A stretch of DNA of 64,000 nt from the NCBI RefSeq assembly GCF_000970455.1, contig NZ_LAJG01000021.1, forward strand, positions 1-64,000, written 5' to 3'. Positions 47,859 through 59,373 of this stretch are shown piece by piece (within the stretch, counting starts at the first letter, position 1; the number at the start of each line of letters is the position of its first letter). Source of the DNA: Devosia soli. Lineage in GTDB: Bacteria > Pseudomonadota > Alphaproteobacteria > Rhizobiales > Devosiaceae. The notes under the pieces are model-generated. The model was not told the DNA's origin, did not search any database, and worked only from the letters and a program-made list of their open reading frames with translations. Both the position numbers and the translations under genes were made by a program.

Positions 47859-49073
47859 ATGGACAAGACGGCAGCCGAGCGGTTCGACGTGGCAATCGTG
47901 GGAGGCGGGCCCGTCGGCATGACCCTGGCGCTGGCGCTCGCGCAATCCATGCGCGGCATGCGCATCGCCCTGATCGATCGCCGTCCGCTCTCGGTTCCCA
48001 AGGATAATCGCGCCTCCGCGATTGCTGCCGGCGTACGCCGCATCTTCGATGCCTTGGGTGTCTGGGCCGATATGGAGCCGCAATCCCAGCCGATCACGGC
48101 CATGCGCATCACCGATTCGGGCACCGGCGACATCGCGCGGCCGCTCTTTCTCACCTTCGATGGGGACGTCGCCCCCGGCGAGCCCTTTGCCCATATGGTG
48201 CCCAATCAGGCGAGCAGCGCAGCGCTGATGAGCGCCATGGCCGATCTCGTCACGGTCATCGCGCCGGCCGAGATTGCCGATTGGTCCGAGGGACTATTGG
48301 TGCTCGCCGATGGCCGCACCATCGGCGCGCCGCTGATCGTTGCGGCCGATGGCGCGCAGTCCGCGCTCCGCCAGCGCGCCGGCATCGGCACCATCGGCCA
48401 TGATTATCGCCAGACCGGGCTCGTTGCGACCATTGCGCACGAGCTCGCGCATGATGGCGTCGCCTATGAGCATTTCCGTCCCGCCGGGCCGTTTGCGAGC
48501 CTTCCGCTCAAGGGCAATCGCTCCTCGCTCGTTTGGACCGAAACCAGCGAGAGCGCCAAGACCTATCTCGCCATGGACAGCGACGCGCTCGCCATCGCCA
48601 TCGAAGAAGCGATGGGCTCGACCCTTGGCGCGGTTACGCTCGAGGACAAACTGATGGGATTTCCGCTCCGTATGCAGGTGGCGCGCGCCTTTGCGGGTCC
48701 GCGGCTGGCGCTCGTCGGCGATGCCGCCCATGTGGTCCATCCGATTGCCGGGCAAGGCCTCAATCTCGGCCTCAAGGACGTTGCAGCGCTGGCCGAGGTC
48801 ATCGTCGACGCGCTTCGGCTCGGGCTCGACCACGGCAGCGAGGAGGTTCTTGCCCGCTACCAGTCCTGGCGGCGGCTCGATACGGCCAGCATGGTCATGG
48901 TGACCGATGGCATGAACCGGCTTTTCTCCAACGACATAGCCCCGGTCCGCGCCTTGCGCGATTTCGGCCTCGGCCTCGTCGATCGCGCCGAACCGGTCAA
49001 GACCGCCATGATTCGCGCCGCGTCCGGCCTGGCGCAGAGCGGACCAAAACTCCTTAGTGGCCTGCCGATCTAG
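47859..49073 (+). CDS. FAD-dependent monooxygenase, UbiH/UbiF/COQ6 family
   Basis: A 404-residue flavoprotein hydroxylase, probably acting on the ubiquinone ring. FAD motif VAIVGGGPVGMTLAL is at about residues 12-26 and the second FAD motif LALVGDAAHVVHPIAGQGLNLGLKD near the C terminus is the UbiH/COQ6 signature. Which ring position it hydroxylates cannot be read from sequence. The ATG at 47859 has GGAGACGGG before it; the frame extends to 47808. It is divergent from glnK and its TAG shares CTAG with the convergent trm112 stop. Confidence 0.9.
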   Translation: MDKTAAERFDVAIVGGGPVGMTLALALAQSMRGMRIALIDRRPLSVPKDNRASAIAAGVRRIFDALGVWADMEPQSQPITAMRITDSGTGDIARPLFLTFDGDVAPGEPFAHMVPNQASSAALMSAMADLVTVIAPAEIADWSEGLLVLADGRTIGAPLIVAADGAQSALRQRAGIGTIGHDYRQTGLVATIAHELAHDGVAYEHFRPAGPFASLPLKGNRSSLVWTETSESAKTYLAMDSDALAIAIEEAMGSTLGAVTLEDKLMGFPLRMQVARAFAGPRLALVGDAAHVVHPIAGQGLNLGLKDVAALAEVIVDALRLGLDHGSEEVLARYQSWRRLDTASMVMVTDGMNRLFSNDIAPVRALRDFGLGLVDRAEPVKTAMIRAASGLAQSGPKLLSGLPI

Positions 49074-49309
49074 CCTGGCGGGCGGCGCGTCAGCGCTTGG
49101 ACTTCCTCGGGTTCGATATTGCGCGCTTCTTCGAGCCCAAGCAGCGGCACGCCCTTGACTATGGGAAAGGCCAGCCGCGCCGCGACCGAGATCAATTCCT
49201 TGCGGTCCGCCGAAAGCGTCAGCCGGGTCTTGGTCAGCGGGCAGACCAGCATTTCCAGCACCTGCCGATCAACAATATGGCGCGGGTCGGGCTTTTCCGG
49301 GTCCGCCAT
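49070..49309 (-). CDS. Trm112 family protein
   Basis: A 79-residue zinc-ribbon-like protein of the Trm112/YcaR family. RHIVDRQVLEMLVCPLTKTRLTL and AARLAFPIVKGVPLLG are the typical segments; only one Cys remains, so zinc binding is doubtful, as in many bacterial members. It overlaps the LON-domain gene by one base (TGATG), which indicates coupling. The partner is unknown. Confidence 0.88.
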   Translation of the reverse strand: MADPEKPDPRHIVDRQVLEMLVCPLTKTRLTLSADRKELISVAARLAFPIVKGVPLLGLEEARNIEPEEVQALTRRPPG

Positions 49310-49974
49310 CAGTTGAGCGGCACCGCGCCCTTGCCGCCGCGCGCCATCTCGTATTCGGTCATGGCGATCAGGGTTTCGGCGCGGTCGAACAGCGTCTGCG
49401 CTTCAAGCAGAACCTGCTTTTCGGCCGGGCCATAGGGCGAGACCATGGCGCAGAAATTGACGAGGTCCGCCGTGCCCGTGCGCTCGATCTCTTCCCAATT
49501 GAGCTCGATGCTGGCGAATTCGGCATAGTCGCGCATCATCTTGAGAAAGCGCATGCGATCCACCGCCTCCTCGCCCTCGTTGTGCGTGAAGTCCGCGCCA
49601 AAGCCCTCGGCGGAAATCCGCGCCTTGCGAAATGGCGCGCCGTCCTTGATCTCCTCGAGAATGCGAAAGCGCGTCACGCCCTCGAGGATGATGAAATAGC
49701 GTCCGTCACCGCTTTCCTCGAAATGCGTCAGCCGGCCAAGGCAGCCGATCTCGTGAAGCGGCACCTGGCCTTGCGGACTTTCTTCGCTCGTATCTTCAGG
49801 CTGGATCAGCCCGATCAGGCGGTCCGTCGCAAGGGCACGATCGACCATTTCGAGATATCGTGGCTCAAAGATATTGAGCGGCCGGTGCGAGAACGGCAGC
49901 AACAGCGCCCCGGTCAGGGGAAAGATCGGAACCACGTCCGGCACATCTGTCGGGCTGGTGGGGCGCTGCGGCAT
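49309..49974 (-). CDS. LON peptidase substrate-binding domain protein
   Basis: A 221-residue protein with the N-terminal LON substrate-binding domain and no protease domain: VPIFPLTGALLLPFSHRPLNIFEPRYLEMVDRAL, then GRLTHFEESGDGRYFIILEGVTRFRI. It ends with a helical tail. Its place between cnoX and trm112 in one operon is common in alphaproteobacteria. A role in protein quality control is inferred. Confidence 0.88.
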   Translation of the reverse strand: MPQRPTSPTDVPDVVPIFPLTGALLLPFSHRPLNIFEPRYLEMVDRALATDRLIGLIQPEDTSEESPQGQVPLHEIGCLGRLTHFEESGDGRYFIILEGVTRFRILEEIKDGAPFRKARISAEGFGADFTHNEGEEAVDRMRFLKMMRDYAEFASIELNWEEIERTGTADLVNFCAMVSPYGPAEKQVLLEAQTLFDRAETLIAMTEYEMARGGKGAVPLN

Positions 49975-49985
49975 GGTGCGATCCC

Positions 49986-50933
<948 letters not shown>

Positions 50934-51127
50934 GAGAAGCTCTCGCGAATGGGCATTGGTGAGCAGTCGCGGGCCTTTTTGCGCCCGCGCCACCCCGCTT
51001 GCAAGTCCTACTTCCCACAGGCTTTCAACAAGTTGACATGAAAGCGAAGAAGAAGGGTTGCAATCGGTCTGATCATTAGGCATATAGGCCGCCGTCGACG
51101 CGCTGCAAGGCGCCGGCGACACGGAGC

Positions 51128-51202
51128 GCGGGTGTAGCTCAGGGGTAGAGCATAACCTTGCCAAGGTTAGGGTCGTGGGTTCGAATCCCATCGCCCGCTC
51201 CA
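51128..51202 (+). tRNA. tRNA-Gly (GCC)
   Basis: GCGGGTG at 51128-51134 pairs with CGCCCGC at 51192-51198, the anticodon loop centre is TTGCCAA giving GCC, the T arm is GTGGGTTCGAATCCCAT, and CCA is encoded at 51200-51202. All four arms fold. A terminator follows. Confidence 0.97.
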
Positions 51203-51229
51203 ATTCTCAGGTCTGCGGATTTGAGAAAC

Positions 51230-51253
51230 AAAGGGTCCTTCGAGGCCCTTTTT
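51230..51253 (+). terminator. Terminator of tRNA-Gly
   Basis: AAAGGG and CCCTTT with an inner CCT/AGG pair around TCG, followed by TTG. It may also serve the minus-strand hydrolase operon, whose last stop is at 51265. Confidence 0.7.
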
Positions 51254-51264
51254 GTTTTCCGGAT

Positions 51265-52158
51265 CTAGAATGCCGCAGCGCGGGCCCAATGGGTTTCGAG
51301 GGCGGCGCAGAATTCATCATGCATGTCGAAATTGGCGCAGTGCCCGCCGCGCGGGAGGACGACATGGGTGAAATTTGCGCGCGGCATGAATTGCACCAGC
51401 TGCTTGTTCAACGCCAGATTGACCGCATGATCCTTGCCGCCTTGCAGGACGAGGAGCGGCGCCCGAAAGGCGAGCGCAATGGCAGTGAAGTCGTAGCGCC
51501 GCACATGGGCGGCAATAGCGGCTCCAGCGCCGGCATCGAACTGCTTTATCGCTTCGACAATGGCACGCTGGCCCCGTGGATTGATTGTGGTGGTCCGCGC
51601 CACCAACGGAGCCGTTCGTGCCGCGCCGGGCAAAAAGACCATCTTCACGAGCGAAACGACGGGCGATGGCAGGTCGAGCGCAAAGCAGGTGCCGAAGATT
51701 GCTAGGGTCTTGATTCGCGCCTTGGCCGGGGTACCCAGAAGCGAGAGGGCCAGGATACCGCCAAGGGAATTGCCGACCCAGTGGACCGATTCGACACCGG
51801 CATGGTCGAGCAGCGCCAGCATGTCCGCGGCAAGGGTCGGAATGGAATAGTCCTCGATCCGGATCGGCTGGCGCGGTGCGCCCGTCTCTCCATGCCCGCG
51901 CAAGTCGGGCACCAGTACGCGGTAACCCTGTGCGGCAAAGCGCTTGGCTTCTGCGTCGAACTGGATGCCCGAGGATGCAAGGCCATGAACAAGAATTACC
52001 GCGCCGCGCTCAGGCGAACGGGCAGGATAAAGCCGATAGAAGATGGAAGTCCCATGGCCCGCTGGAGCATGTTGTCGTTCAATTTCTCGTCCCATCTGCC
52101 CCTGCCGCGGTTTCCGCCGACCTCTTTCCAGAACAGCCGACATGGTCGGCGCGATCAA
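51265..52158 (-). CDS. Alpha/beta hydrolase (second of pair)
   Basis: A 297-residue hydrolase, last gene of the sugar-uptake operon. It has AVILVHGLASSGIQF, VPDLRGHGETGAP, the nucleophile elbow VGNSLGGILALS, and a late GGHC with histidine. TTG at 52158 overlaps the upstream stop as TTGA and has AGG five bases before it; ATG at 52143 is the alternative. The substrate is unknown, and the link to sugar uptake is by location only. Confidence 0.87.
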   Translation of the reverse strand: MIAPTMSAVLERGRRKPRQGQMGREIERQHAPAGHGTSIFYRLYPARSPERGAVILVHGLASSGIQFDAEAKRFAAQGYRVLVPDLRGHGETGAPRQPIRIEDYSIPTLAADMLALLDHAGVESVHWVGNSLGGILALSLLGTPAKARIKTLAIFGTCFALDLPSPVVSLVKMVFLPGAARTAPLVARTTTINPRGQRAIVEAIKQFDAGAGAAIAAHVRRYDFTAIALAFRAPLLVLQGGKDHAVNLALNKQLVQFMPRANFTHVVLPRGGHCANFDMHDEFCAALETHWARAAAF

Positions 52159-52967
52159 TGAACCTGCACGGTACCGAGCTTGAAGAAAACCGTCAGCAGC
52201 GGGCCGAGAACGTCCGGATCATAGTTGTGGCTCTGGTCGGCGAGTGTCAGCCGCTCGGCGTTGTGAAGGCCCTTGGCAACCCAATCGGCTCCGGCAGACA
52301 TGAAGGGTAGGCTGGCATCCCCATCGAGCACCAGCACCGGCATTATGGCGTTCTGCCAGCGCTCGGGCGGTGTTGCCCCAGCGCGGGCATCGGCCAAGAG
52401 GCGATAATCGTGCTCGATGGTGAGCCCGATCGCGGCATAGGCGGCCCAAGCAGGGCTTGCCTTGAAGGCTGTGAGCGCCATGGTCGAAAGCCCGACGCCG
52501 GACAGGAAATCGGCCAGCATATCGTCGGCCCGTCCTTCGGCTGCGAGCATGGCCATCTGCCCGTGTTGGATACGAAAACTTTCGCTCGACTGGGCCGGGT
52601 CGATAGGCGGCTCGTAAAGCGCAACGGCCTGGATGCTGCGCGGCATGACGGAGGCCGCCTCAAGCGCCAGGATGGCGCCCGAAGACATGCCGAAGAGATA
52701 GGCCTGGCTACCATGGGCATCCATGAGCGCTGCAATATCTTCCACTTCCCGCGCCACGCTATAGGGCCAGGTATCGCCTGATGCGCCGCGCCCGCGGCGA
52801 TCATAGGTGATGACGGAATAATGCGCGGAAAGATGCGCAACGAGGCGCGGCGTGACCGTATCGACCGCCCGATATTGCGTCGCCCCGGATATCAGAATGA
52901 CAAGCGGGCCGGACCCGACGATCTCATAGCCGATCGCCGTGCCGTCGCTCGAAATCACCTGGGCCAT
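52155..52967 (-). CDS. Alpha/beta hydrolase (first of pair)
   Basis: A 270-residue hydrolase. YDRRGRGASGDTWPY and the nucleophile segment LFGMSSGAILALEAA, where the usual GxSxG is GMSSG, define it. The late acid and His are in LDGDASLPF and ADQSHNYDPD. GGAGGA precedes the ATG at 52967. It lies after the ABC ATPase gene and couples to the second hydrolase by TTGA overlap. Confidence 0.87.
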   Translation of the reverse strand: MAQVISSDGTAIGYEIVGSGPLVILISGATQYRAVDTVTPRLVAHLSAHYSVITYDRRGRGASGDTWPYSVAREVEDIAALMDAHGSQAYLFGMSSGAILALEAASVMPRSIQAVALYEPPIDPAQSSESFRIQHGQMAMLAAEGRADDMLADFLSGVGLSTMALTAFKASPAWAAYAAIGLTIEHDYRLLADARAGATPPERWQNAIMPVLVLDGDASLPFMSAGADWVAKGLHNAERLTLADQSHNYDPDVLGPLLTVFFKLGTVQVH

Positions 52968-53033
52968 GAAAAAATCCTCCGCTTTCCGCGCACAAAGCAC
53001 GGCAAGCGGAGGATCACAATCGCATTGTCCAAA

Positions 53034-54089
<1,056 letters not shown>

Positions 54090-54106
54090 GGGTCTGTCTC
54101 CTGAAA

Positions 54107-55186
54107 TTACCGGAACTCGGCCGGGACCCAGCTCTGGTAGAGCGGGTGATCGGGGCCCAGGGGCAGAACGACCTCCTGGTGAGTCGAGGAAGAGTGATAA
54201 AACGCCGTCACCAGTTCGAGCGACCGGCGCGAATCCGCCGAGGTTACCGGCAGCTCGCGCTTGCCTTCGATGGCTTCGTGAAAACGTGCCATCTGGGTCT
54301 GGAAGCGGCTTGGTACGTGCTGCCAATTGGCCAGCAGCGCCTCGATCCTGGCCTTGACCTCGTCATTGCGCGGCAGGATTTTCCACAGCGCATGGCCCGG
54401 ATTATAGGGCGCGTGATCGCTTTCGATGGTCACGTGCTCGAACTGCAGGCGGATACGGGTGATTTCATCGACCGAACCCAGCGTTGCGGTAAAACTCGCC
54501 AAAGCGCCGCTCTTCATTTCGAGCGAAGCAGAGATCGTATCCTCCACCTCGATCGGATTGACGCGGGTAGCCACTCGTCCAAAGACGCGGGCAATGTCAC
54601 CCATGAGATAGGTGAAGATGTCATGGGGGTGGATGGCGTGGCCCATCAGCACGCCGCCAAGCTCGGTCTTCCACTTGCCGCGCCAGGGCACGGCATAATA
54701 GGGGGCCTCGCGGCGCCACATGGTTTCGACCGTGCCGGCAAAGGGCTTTCCGGCAATGCCGGAATCGATGACCGCCTTGGCCTGCTCGATGCCATCGCCG
54801 AAACGATACTGGAACACCGGCATCAATTTGCCCTTGGCGGTCTTTTCCGCTTCCATCACCGCGTCGACCTGTTGGAGCGAGCCGACCAGCGGCTTTTCGC
54901 AGACGACGTGCTTGCCGGCCTCGAGCGCCTTCATGACCATGGAATAGTGTACGCCCGGCGGGGTGCAGACATCGATGATGTCGATGTCGTCCATGGTGAG
55001 GAGATCGTCGAAATTGGTGATGCGGCGTTCGATGCCGAATTCATCCCCGATCTTGGCCATGCGCTCGGGGTCGAGATCGCAGAGCGCCAGAACCTTGAAC
55101 TTGTCGGCATTGGGCACATAGCCTTCGACGATATGGGAGCGGCCGATGCCGCAACCGACGACGGCGACGTTGAGAATCGAGCTCAT
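54107..55186 (-). CDS. Gfo/Idh/MocA family oxidoreductase, copy B
   Basis: A 359-residue NAD(P)-dependent dehydrogenase. [18 protein letters not shown] is the Rossmann loop, then [29 protein letters not shown] has the EKP motif, and [15 protein letters not shown] supplies a catalytic His region. It overlaps the other dehydrogenase as ATGA. Its substrate is probably a sugar or sugar acid brought in by the adjoining importer. Confidence 0.92.
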   Translation of the reverse strand: MSSILNVAVVGCGIGRSHIVEGYVPNADKFKVLALCDLDPERMAKIGDEFGIERRITNFDDLLTMDDIDIIDVCTPPGVHYSMVMKALEAGKHVVCEKPLVGSLQQVDAVMEAEKTAKGKLMPVFQYRFGDGIEQAKAVIDSGIAGKPFAGTVETMWRREAPYYAVPWRGKWKTELGGVLMGHAIHPHDIFTYLMGDIARVFGRVATRVNPIEVEDTISASLEMKSGALASFTATLGSVDEITRIRLQFEHVTIESDHAPYNPGHALWKILPRNDEVKARIEALLANWQHVPSRFQTQMARFHEAIEGKRELPVTSADSRRSLELVTAFYHSSSTHQEVVLPLGPDHPLYQSWVPAEFR

Positions 55187-56202
55187 TTCACCCACTCCGT
55201 GCCGGTTTCGGCCATGGCCTGCGCCGTCAGGGCCATCTTCATGGCATTATAGCACCGCTCTTGCGGCATGGCCGTCTCGGTGCGGTTGCGCACGTCATCG
55301 AGGAAGAGGCGGCCGAAAGGCAGCTCGACTTGGCTACAATCGATGTGTTGGACGCCCTTCTTGTCGACGAGGAACAGGTGGTCCGTTCCCGGCTTGCCGG
55401 CGATATCGACATACTTGCGCAGCTCGATATAGCCCTCGGTGCCCAAAATCGTCAGGCGGCCATCGCCCCAGGTAGGCAGGCCTTCGGGCGTAAACCAGTC
55501 GACGCGGATATAGCCGGTCGTGCGCTCGGTGCGGACATGGGCATCGCCCACATCCTGCAGGCCCGGCCGGTGCGGATTGTTGCGGTTATAGACGCTTGAG
55601 GAAATGACCTCGCCATCCATAGCGTTCGAGAAAAATAAAAACTGCTCGAACTGGTGGCTGGCGATATCGCACAGAATGCCGCCATAGCGGTTGCGGGTGA
55701 AGAACCAATCCGGACGATTGTTGAGGCGCAGCGAATGCGGCCCCAGGCCAACGGTGTTGATCACCTCCCCGATCGCGCCCTTGGCGATGAGGTTGCCGGC
55801 TTCGACGGTGGCGGGCACTTCAAAATGCTCGGAATAGAGCACGGAGAAGATGCGGCCCGTTTCCTTCTGCACGCGCTTGATCTCGTCGAGCTGGGAAAGC
55901 GTCGTCATGCCCGGCTTATCGGTAAGCACGTCCTTGCCGTGGCGCATGGCGGCCAGGCAAATGTCGGCGCGATCGCCGGGAATGGCGGCGGTGACGACGA
56001 TCTGTATCGAGGCGTCTTCGAGAATCGCCTTGGGATCGGAGACCCGCTTGGCTTCCGGATATTTCGCACCAAACGCGGCGGCCAGGTCGTCTTCAACGGC
56101 GTGGAAGGCGACGAAGTCAGCGCCGGCGCGCTTGAGGCAGTCGACCTGCCCATAGATATGCGCGTGGTTGATGCCGATGGCGGCAAATTTCAAGTCAGAC
56201 AT
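55183..56202 (-). CDS. Gfo/Idh/MocA family oxidoreductase, copy A
   Basis: A 339-residue dehydrogenase of a different branch. KFAAIGINHAHIYGQ replaces the usual GxGxxG, with the His-rich loop of this branch, then KDVLTDKPGMTTLSQLDEIKRV (the EKP motif reads DKP) and GGILCDIASHQFEQFLFF. It begins five bases after the permease stop. The two dehydrogenases probably act in sequence or as partners on an imported compound. Confidence 0.9.
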   Translation of the reverse strand: MSDLKFAAIGINHAHIYGQVDCLKRAGADFVAFHAVEDDLAAAFGAKYPEAKRVSDPKAILEDASIQIVVTAAIPGDRADICLAAMRHGKDVLTDKPGMTTLSQLDEIKRVQKETGRIFSVLYSEHFEVPATVEAGNLIAKGAIGEVINTVGLGPHSLRLNNRPDWFFTRNRYGGILCDIASHQFEQFLFFSNAMDGEVISSSVYNRNNPHRPGLQDVGDAHVRTERTTGYIRVDWFTPEGLPTWGDGRLTILGTEGYIELRKYVDIAGKPGTDHLFLVDKKGVQHIDCSQVELPFGRLFLDDVRNRTETAMPQERCYNAMKMALTAQAMAETGTEWVK

Positions 56203-56206
56203 AATT

Positions 56207-57091
56207 TTAACGCTTCATACCCGTGGTCGCGATGCCCTCGATGAGCAGGCGCTGGAAGATGAGGAAAAAGAGGAAGATCGGCACGAGGGACAGCACGCTC
56301 ATGGCAAAGAGCCCGCCATAATCCGACATGCCGGTCGAGTCCGTGAAGGTGCGAAGCCCCAGCATCACCGTATAGTCGCGCATCTGGTTGAGGTAGATCA
56401 GGGGCCCGAAGAAATCGTCCCAGGTCCAGATGAAGGTGAAGATGGCAGCCGTCGCCAGAACCGGGGTCGAAAGCGGCAGCATGATCTTCCAATAGATGCG
56501 CCAGGGTCCGGCGCCGTCCATCATCGCCGCCTCATCGAGTTCGCGCGGAATGCCGCGGAAGAACTGAACCATGAGGAAGATGAAAAAGGCGTCGGCCGCG
56601 AGGAATTTCGGCACGATCAGGGGCAGGAAGGTGTCGACCCAGCCGAGCTGGCGGAACAGCACATATTGGGGGATCAGCGTCACCTGGTAGGGCAGCATCA
56701 GCGTCATCAGCATCAGCGCGAACCAGATCTTGCGGCCGCGGAATTCGAGGCGCGCAAAGGCAAAAGCGGCGAGCGAACAGGCGAACACATTGCCGATCAC
56801 CGACGAAATCGAGACGATGAAGCTATTGGTGAAGAACACCGAGAAGCTCGTCCGCAGCCCGTTCCAGCCACGAAAATAGCTGTCGATGCTCCAGGACGAG
56901 GGAATGATGCTGGCCGAGGTGAAAATCTCGTTCTCCGGCCTGAAGGAGGCCGCAAGCATCCAGAGGAGCGGATAAAGCATCAGGATCGAGGCCCCGATCA
57001 GGAGCGCATGGCTCAGGATCGTCAGCGCCCGCTTGCGCCAGGCCGGCGCTTCTGCGCCGACGACAGTCAGTTTCATGGGGGCATCAGTCAT
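56207..57091 (-). CDS. Carbohydrate ABC permease, MalG/UgpE type
   Basis: A 294-residue inner-membrane permease with about six helices and the ATPase-coupling EAA loop (ELDEAAMMDGAGPWRIYWKIMLP). It starts with ATG 57091, overlapping the first permease by eight bases. Together with the MalF-type permease it forms the importer channel. The N-terminal residues WRKRALTILSHALLIGASILMLYPLLWML lead into the first helix. Confidence 0.92.
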   Translation of the reverse strand: MTDAPMKLTVVGAEAPAWRKRALTILSHALLIGASILMLYPLLWMLAASFRPENEIFTSASIIPSSWSIDSYFRGWNGLRTSFSVFFTNSFIVSISSVIGNVFACSLAAFAFARLEFRGRKIWFALMLMTLMLPYQVTLIPQYVLFRQLGWVDTFLPLIVPKFLAADAFFIFLMVQFFRGIPRELDEAAMMDGAGPWRIYWKIMLPLSTPVLATAAIFTFIWTWDDFFGPLIYLNQMRDYTVMLGLRTFTDSTGMSDYGGLFAMSVLSLVPIFLFFLIFQRLLIEGIATTGMKR

Positions 57092-58028
57092 CGTAGTGCA
57101 CCCAATATTTCGAGGTGAGGAAGGAGAAGGCGGTAAAGGCGGCAACGATCGCCAGGAGCACCCAGGCCAGCGCCGAGGCATAGCCCATGCGGAAGAAGCC
57201 GAAGGCCTCCTGGTAGAGATAAAGCGTATAAAAGAGCGTTGAGTTGATCGGATTGCCCGTGCCGCCCGAAATAATGAAGGCGGGGGTAAAACTCTTGAAG
57301 GCTTCGATGGTCTGAATGATGGCGTTGAAGAACACGACCGGCGTCAGGAGCGGCAGCGTGATCTTCCAGAACTGGCGCCACTTGCTGGCGCCATCGAGCG
57401 AGGCTGCCTCATACATGTCCTGTGGAATCTGCCTGAGACCAGCAAGGAAGATGATCATGGGCGAGCCGAACTGCCAGATGGCCAGAATGATCAGCGTCCA
57501 GAGCGAATAATTGGGGTTGGAAATCCAGCTCGGCCCGACAATGCCGAAGACCGAAAGGAATTTGTTGACGAGGCCGTCGCCGGCAAAGATCTGCCGCCAC
57601 AGGATGGCGATGGCGACTGACGCGCCGAGCAGGCTCGGTAGATAAAACAGCGCGCGATAAAGCGGCAGGCCCTTCATGCCGCGATTGAGCAGCAGCGCTA
57701 CGCCAAGCGCGAAGGCGAGCTTGAGCGGCACCGAGAAGATCACGAAGAAGAACGTCACGCGCATCGAGGCGGCGAATTTCGGATCGTTCGTGAACATCCG
57801 GACATAGTTGCCGGCCCCCACCCAGTCGGGCGAGGTCAGGAGGTCGAATTTGGTGAAGCTGAGATAGAGCGAGGAAATCATCGGCCCGAGCGTCAGGCCG
57901 AAGAAGCCGATGAACCAGGGCAGCAGGAACAGGTAGCCAGGAGCATCCTGCTGCCAGATGCGCGCCCATACCGAGGTTTTTGGAACCTCGGAGGTGGCGC
58001 TGGTGGAAGCAACGTGTTGAACGGTCAT
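57084..58028 (-). CDS. Carbohydrate ABC permease, MalF/UgpA type
   Basis: A 314-residue six-helix permease. The EAA loop reads DMYEAASLDGASKWRQFWKITLP, and the N-terminal cytoplasmic part precedes APGYLFLLPWFIGFFGLTLGPMISS. It sits between the second solute-binding protein (three bases away) and the MalG-type permease. Together these three genes and the ATPase constitute a CUT1-type importer. Confidence 0.93.
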   Translation of the reverse strand: MTVQHVASTSATSEVPKTSVWARIWQQDAPGYLFLLPWFIGFFGLTLGPMISSLYLSFTKFDLLTSPDWVGAGNYVRMFTNDPKFAASMRVTFFFVIFSVPLKLAFALGVALLLNRGMKGLPLYRALFYLPSLLGASVAIAILWRQIFAGDGLVNKFLSVFGIVGPSWISNPNYSLWTLIILAIWQFGSPMIIFLAGLRQIPQDMYEAASLDGASKWRQFWKITLPLLTPVVFFNAIIQTIEAFKSFTPAFIISGGTGNPINSTLFYTLYLYQEAFGFFRMGYASALAWVLLAIVAAFTAFSFLTSKYWVHYDD

Positions 58029-58031
58029 GCT

Positions 58032-59318
58032 TTAGCTTGCTCTCCCCAGGCTCTCGATCACCTGGTCGTAGAAGGCAGGGCCGGCATCGGCGGGCGATTG
58101 CGCGCCGAAAGCGACTTCCTGGCTCTTGGTCTTGAGGGCGACTTCGACTTCGCCGGCAGAAGCCGGCGGGGTCGGGGGCACGTCACCGGCGATTTCGCCG
58201 AGATCGGCGATATACTTGACGACCATCTGGCTGCGCTCGTCGAGCGTGGGCGCAACGGCATCGCGCATCGCCGAGGACGCCGGCACGCCGCGTTCGACGC
58301 CAAGGATAGCCGCGGCTTCCGGCGAATTGACGAAGAAGTTGATGAATTCGACGGCCTTTTCCGGCGCAGCACTCGTCGATGAGAGGGCGAAATACTGCGA
58401 GGAATTGCGGTAGTGACCGCCCTTGGAGTCAGGTGCGGTTGCCGGGAAGATGCCGATGCCAAGCGGATCGGGCACCAGCGTCTGATAGGCGACCAGCTGG
58501 TTGGACGTGGTGAAATTCATCGCCGACTTGCCACGCACCAGCGGCGCGGTTTCAAGCTGTCCGGTATCGATGGCCTGTTCGTCGGGCGAGATGATTGCCT
58601 TGGCGTCGCGCAGCTCGGCCCAAAGCTCGAACCATTCGGTCACGTCTTCCGGCGCAAAGGCCGGCTGGCCGTCGGCATAGAGCGCTTTGCCCTTCTGGCG
58701 CAGCCAGTTCTCGAACAGGAGCTCGATGCCGCTGCCATCGGGCGCCATGGCGGTCGCGCCATTGGTCTTTTGTGAGACTTTCGGGCCCTGGGTCAGCAGA
58801 TCGTCATAGGTCCAGCGCATCGGATCGATGTCGATCCCGGCGTCATCCAGCACCTTGGTGTTGATGACGGTCGCGCCGGCAGCAACGCCGAGGCTGACGC
58901 CGATCAGCTTGCCATCGATGGTGCCGTTGCGCAGCTGGTCTTCGTCAAAGGAAGAGACGTCGAGGCCATTGCCAACAAACGAGTCGAGTGAGGCCAGCGA
59001 GCCGCGGCGGGCATATTCGCCGATATAGCGATAGTCCATCTGAATGATGTCGGGCTGGTTGCCGCCGGCGGTCTGCGTTGCAACCTTGGGCCAATAGTCG
59101 GCCCAGCCGAGAAATTCGCCGTCGATGGAAACGTCGGAATGATCCTTGGTGAAAAGGTCGACAACGCCATAGGTGCGGTCGGCGCGGGCTTGGCCGCCCC
59201 AGAAAATCAATCGCAGATTGGCAGACTGCGCCCAGCTTGGCAGCGTGCCGAGGGCGCCGGCGGCGAGCGCCGCGGTACCGGACAACAGGAACTGGCGGCG
59301 GGAGAGAGTAAACGACAT
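58032..59318 (-). CDS. Extracellular solute-binding protein, copy 2 (Tat-type signal)
   Basis: A 428-residue periplasmic binding protein. It starts SRRQFLLSGTAALAAGALG, a twin-arginine signal. The mature part, LRLIFWGGQARADRTYGVVDLF, YWPKVATQTAGGNQPDIIQMDYRYI and DEDQLRNGTIDGKLIGVSLG, is closely similar to the copy directly upstream. The two are tandem duplicates separated by a hairpin. It is three bases from the permease gene, so it is the copy most directly tied to the transporter. Confidence 0.92.
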   Translation of the reverse strand: MSFTLSRRQFLLSGTAALAAGALGTLPSWAQSANLRLIFWGGQARADRTYGVVDLFTKDHSDVSIDGEFLGWADYWPKVATQTAGGNQPDIIQMDYRYIGEYARRGSLASLDSFVGNGLDVSSFDEDQLRNGTIDGKLIGVSLGVAAGATVINTKVLDDAGIDIDPMRWTYDDLLTQGPKVSQKTNGATAMAPDGSGIELLFENWLRQKGKALYADGQPAFAPEDVTEWFELWAELRDAKAIISPDEQAIDTGQLETAPLVRGKSAMNFTTSNQLVAYQTLVPDPLGIGIFPATAPDSKGGHYRNSSQYFALSSTSAAPEKAVEFINFFVNSPEAAAILGVERGVPASSAMRDAVAPTLDERSQMVVKYIADLGEIAGDVPPTPPASAGEVEVALKTKSQEVAFGAQSPADAGPAFYDQVIESLGRAS

Positions 59319-59331
59319 CTATTCACCAATA

Positions 59332-59365
59332 AAATAAGCCACGCGCCCGAGATTGGGCGCGTGGC
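59332..59365 (-). terminator. Hairpin between the two binding-protein genes (attenuator-like)
   Basis: GCCACGCGCCC (59338-59348) and GGGCGCGTGGC (59355-59365) are perfect 11-bp arms around GAGATT; on the minus strand TTATTTTATT follows. It lies eight bases past the upstream gene stop and 20 bases before the next start, so it may lower expression of downstream genes or protect the first mRNA. Confidence 0.75.
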
Positions 59366-59373
59366 ACGAGGCT

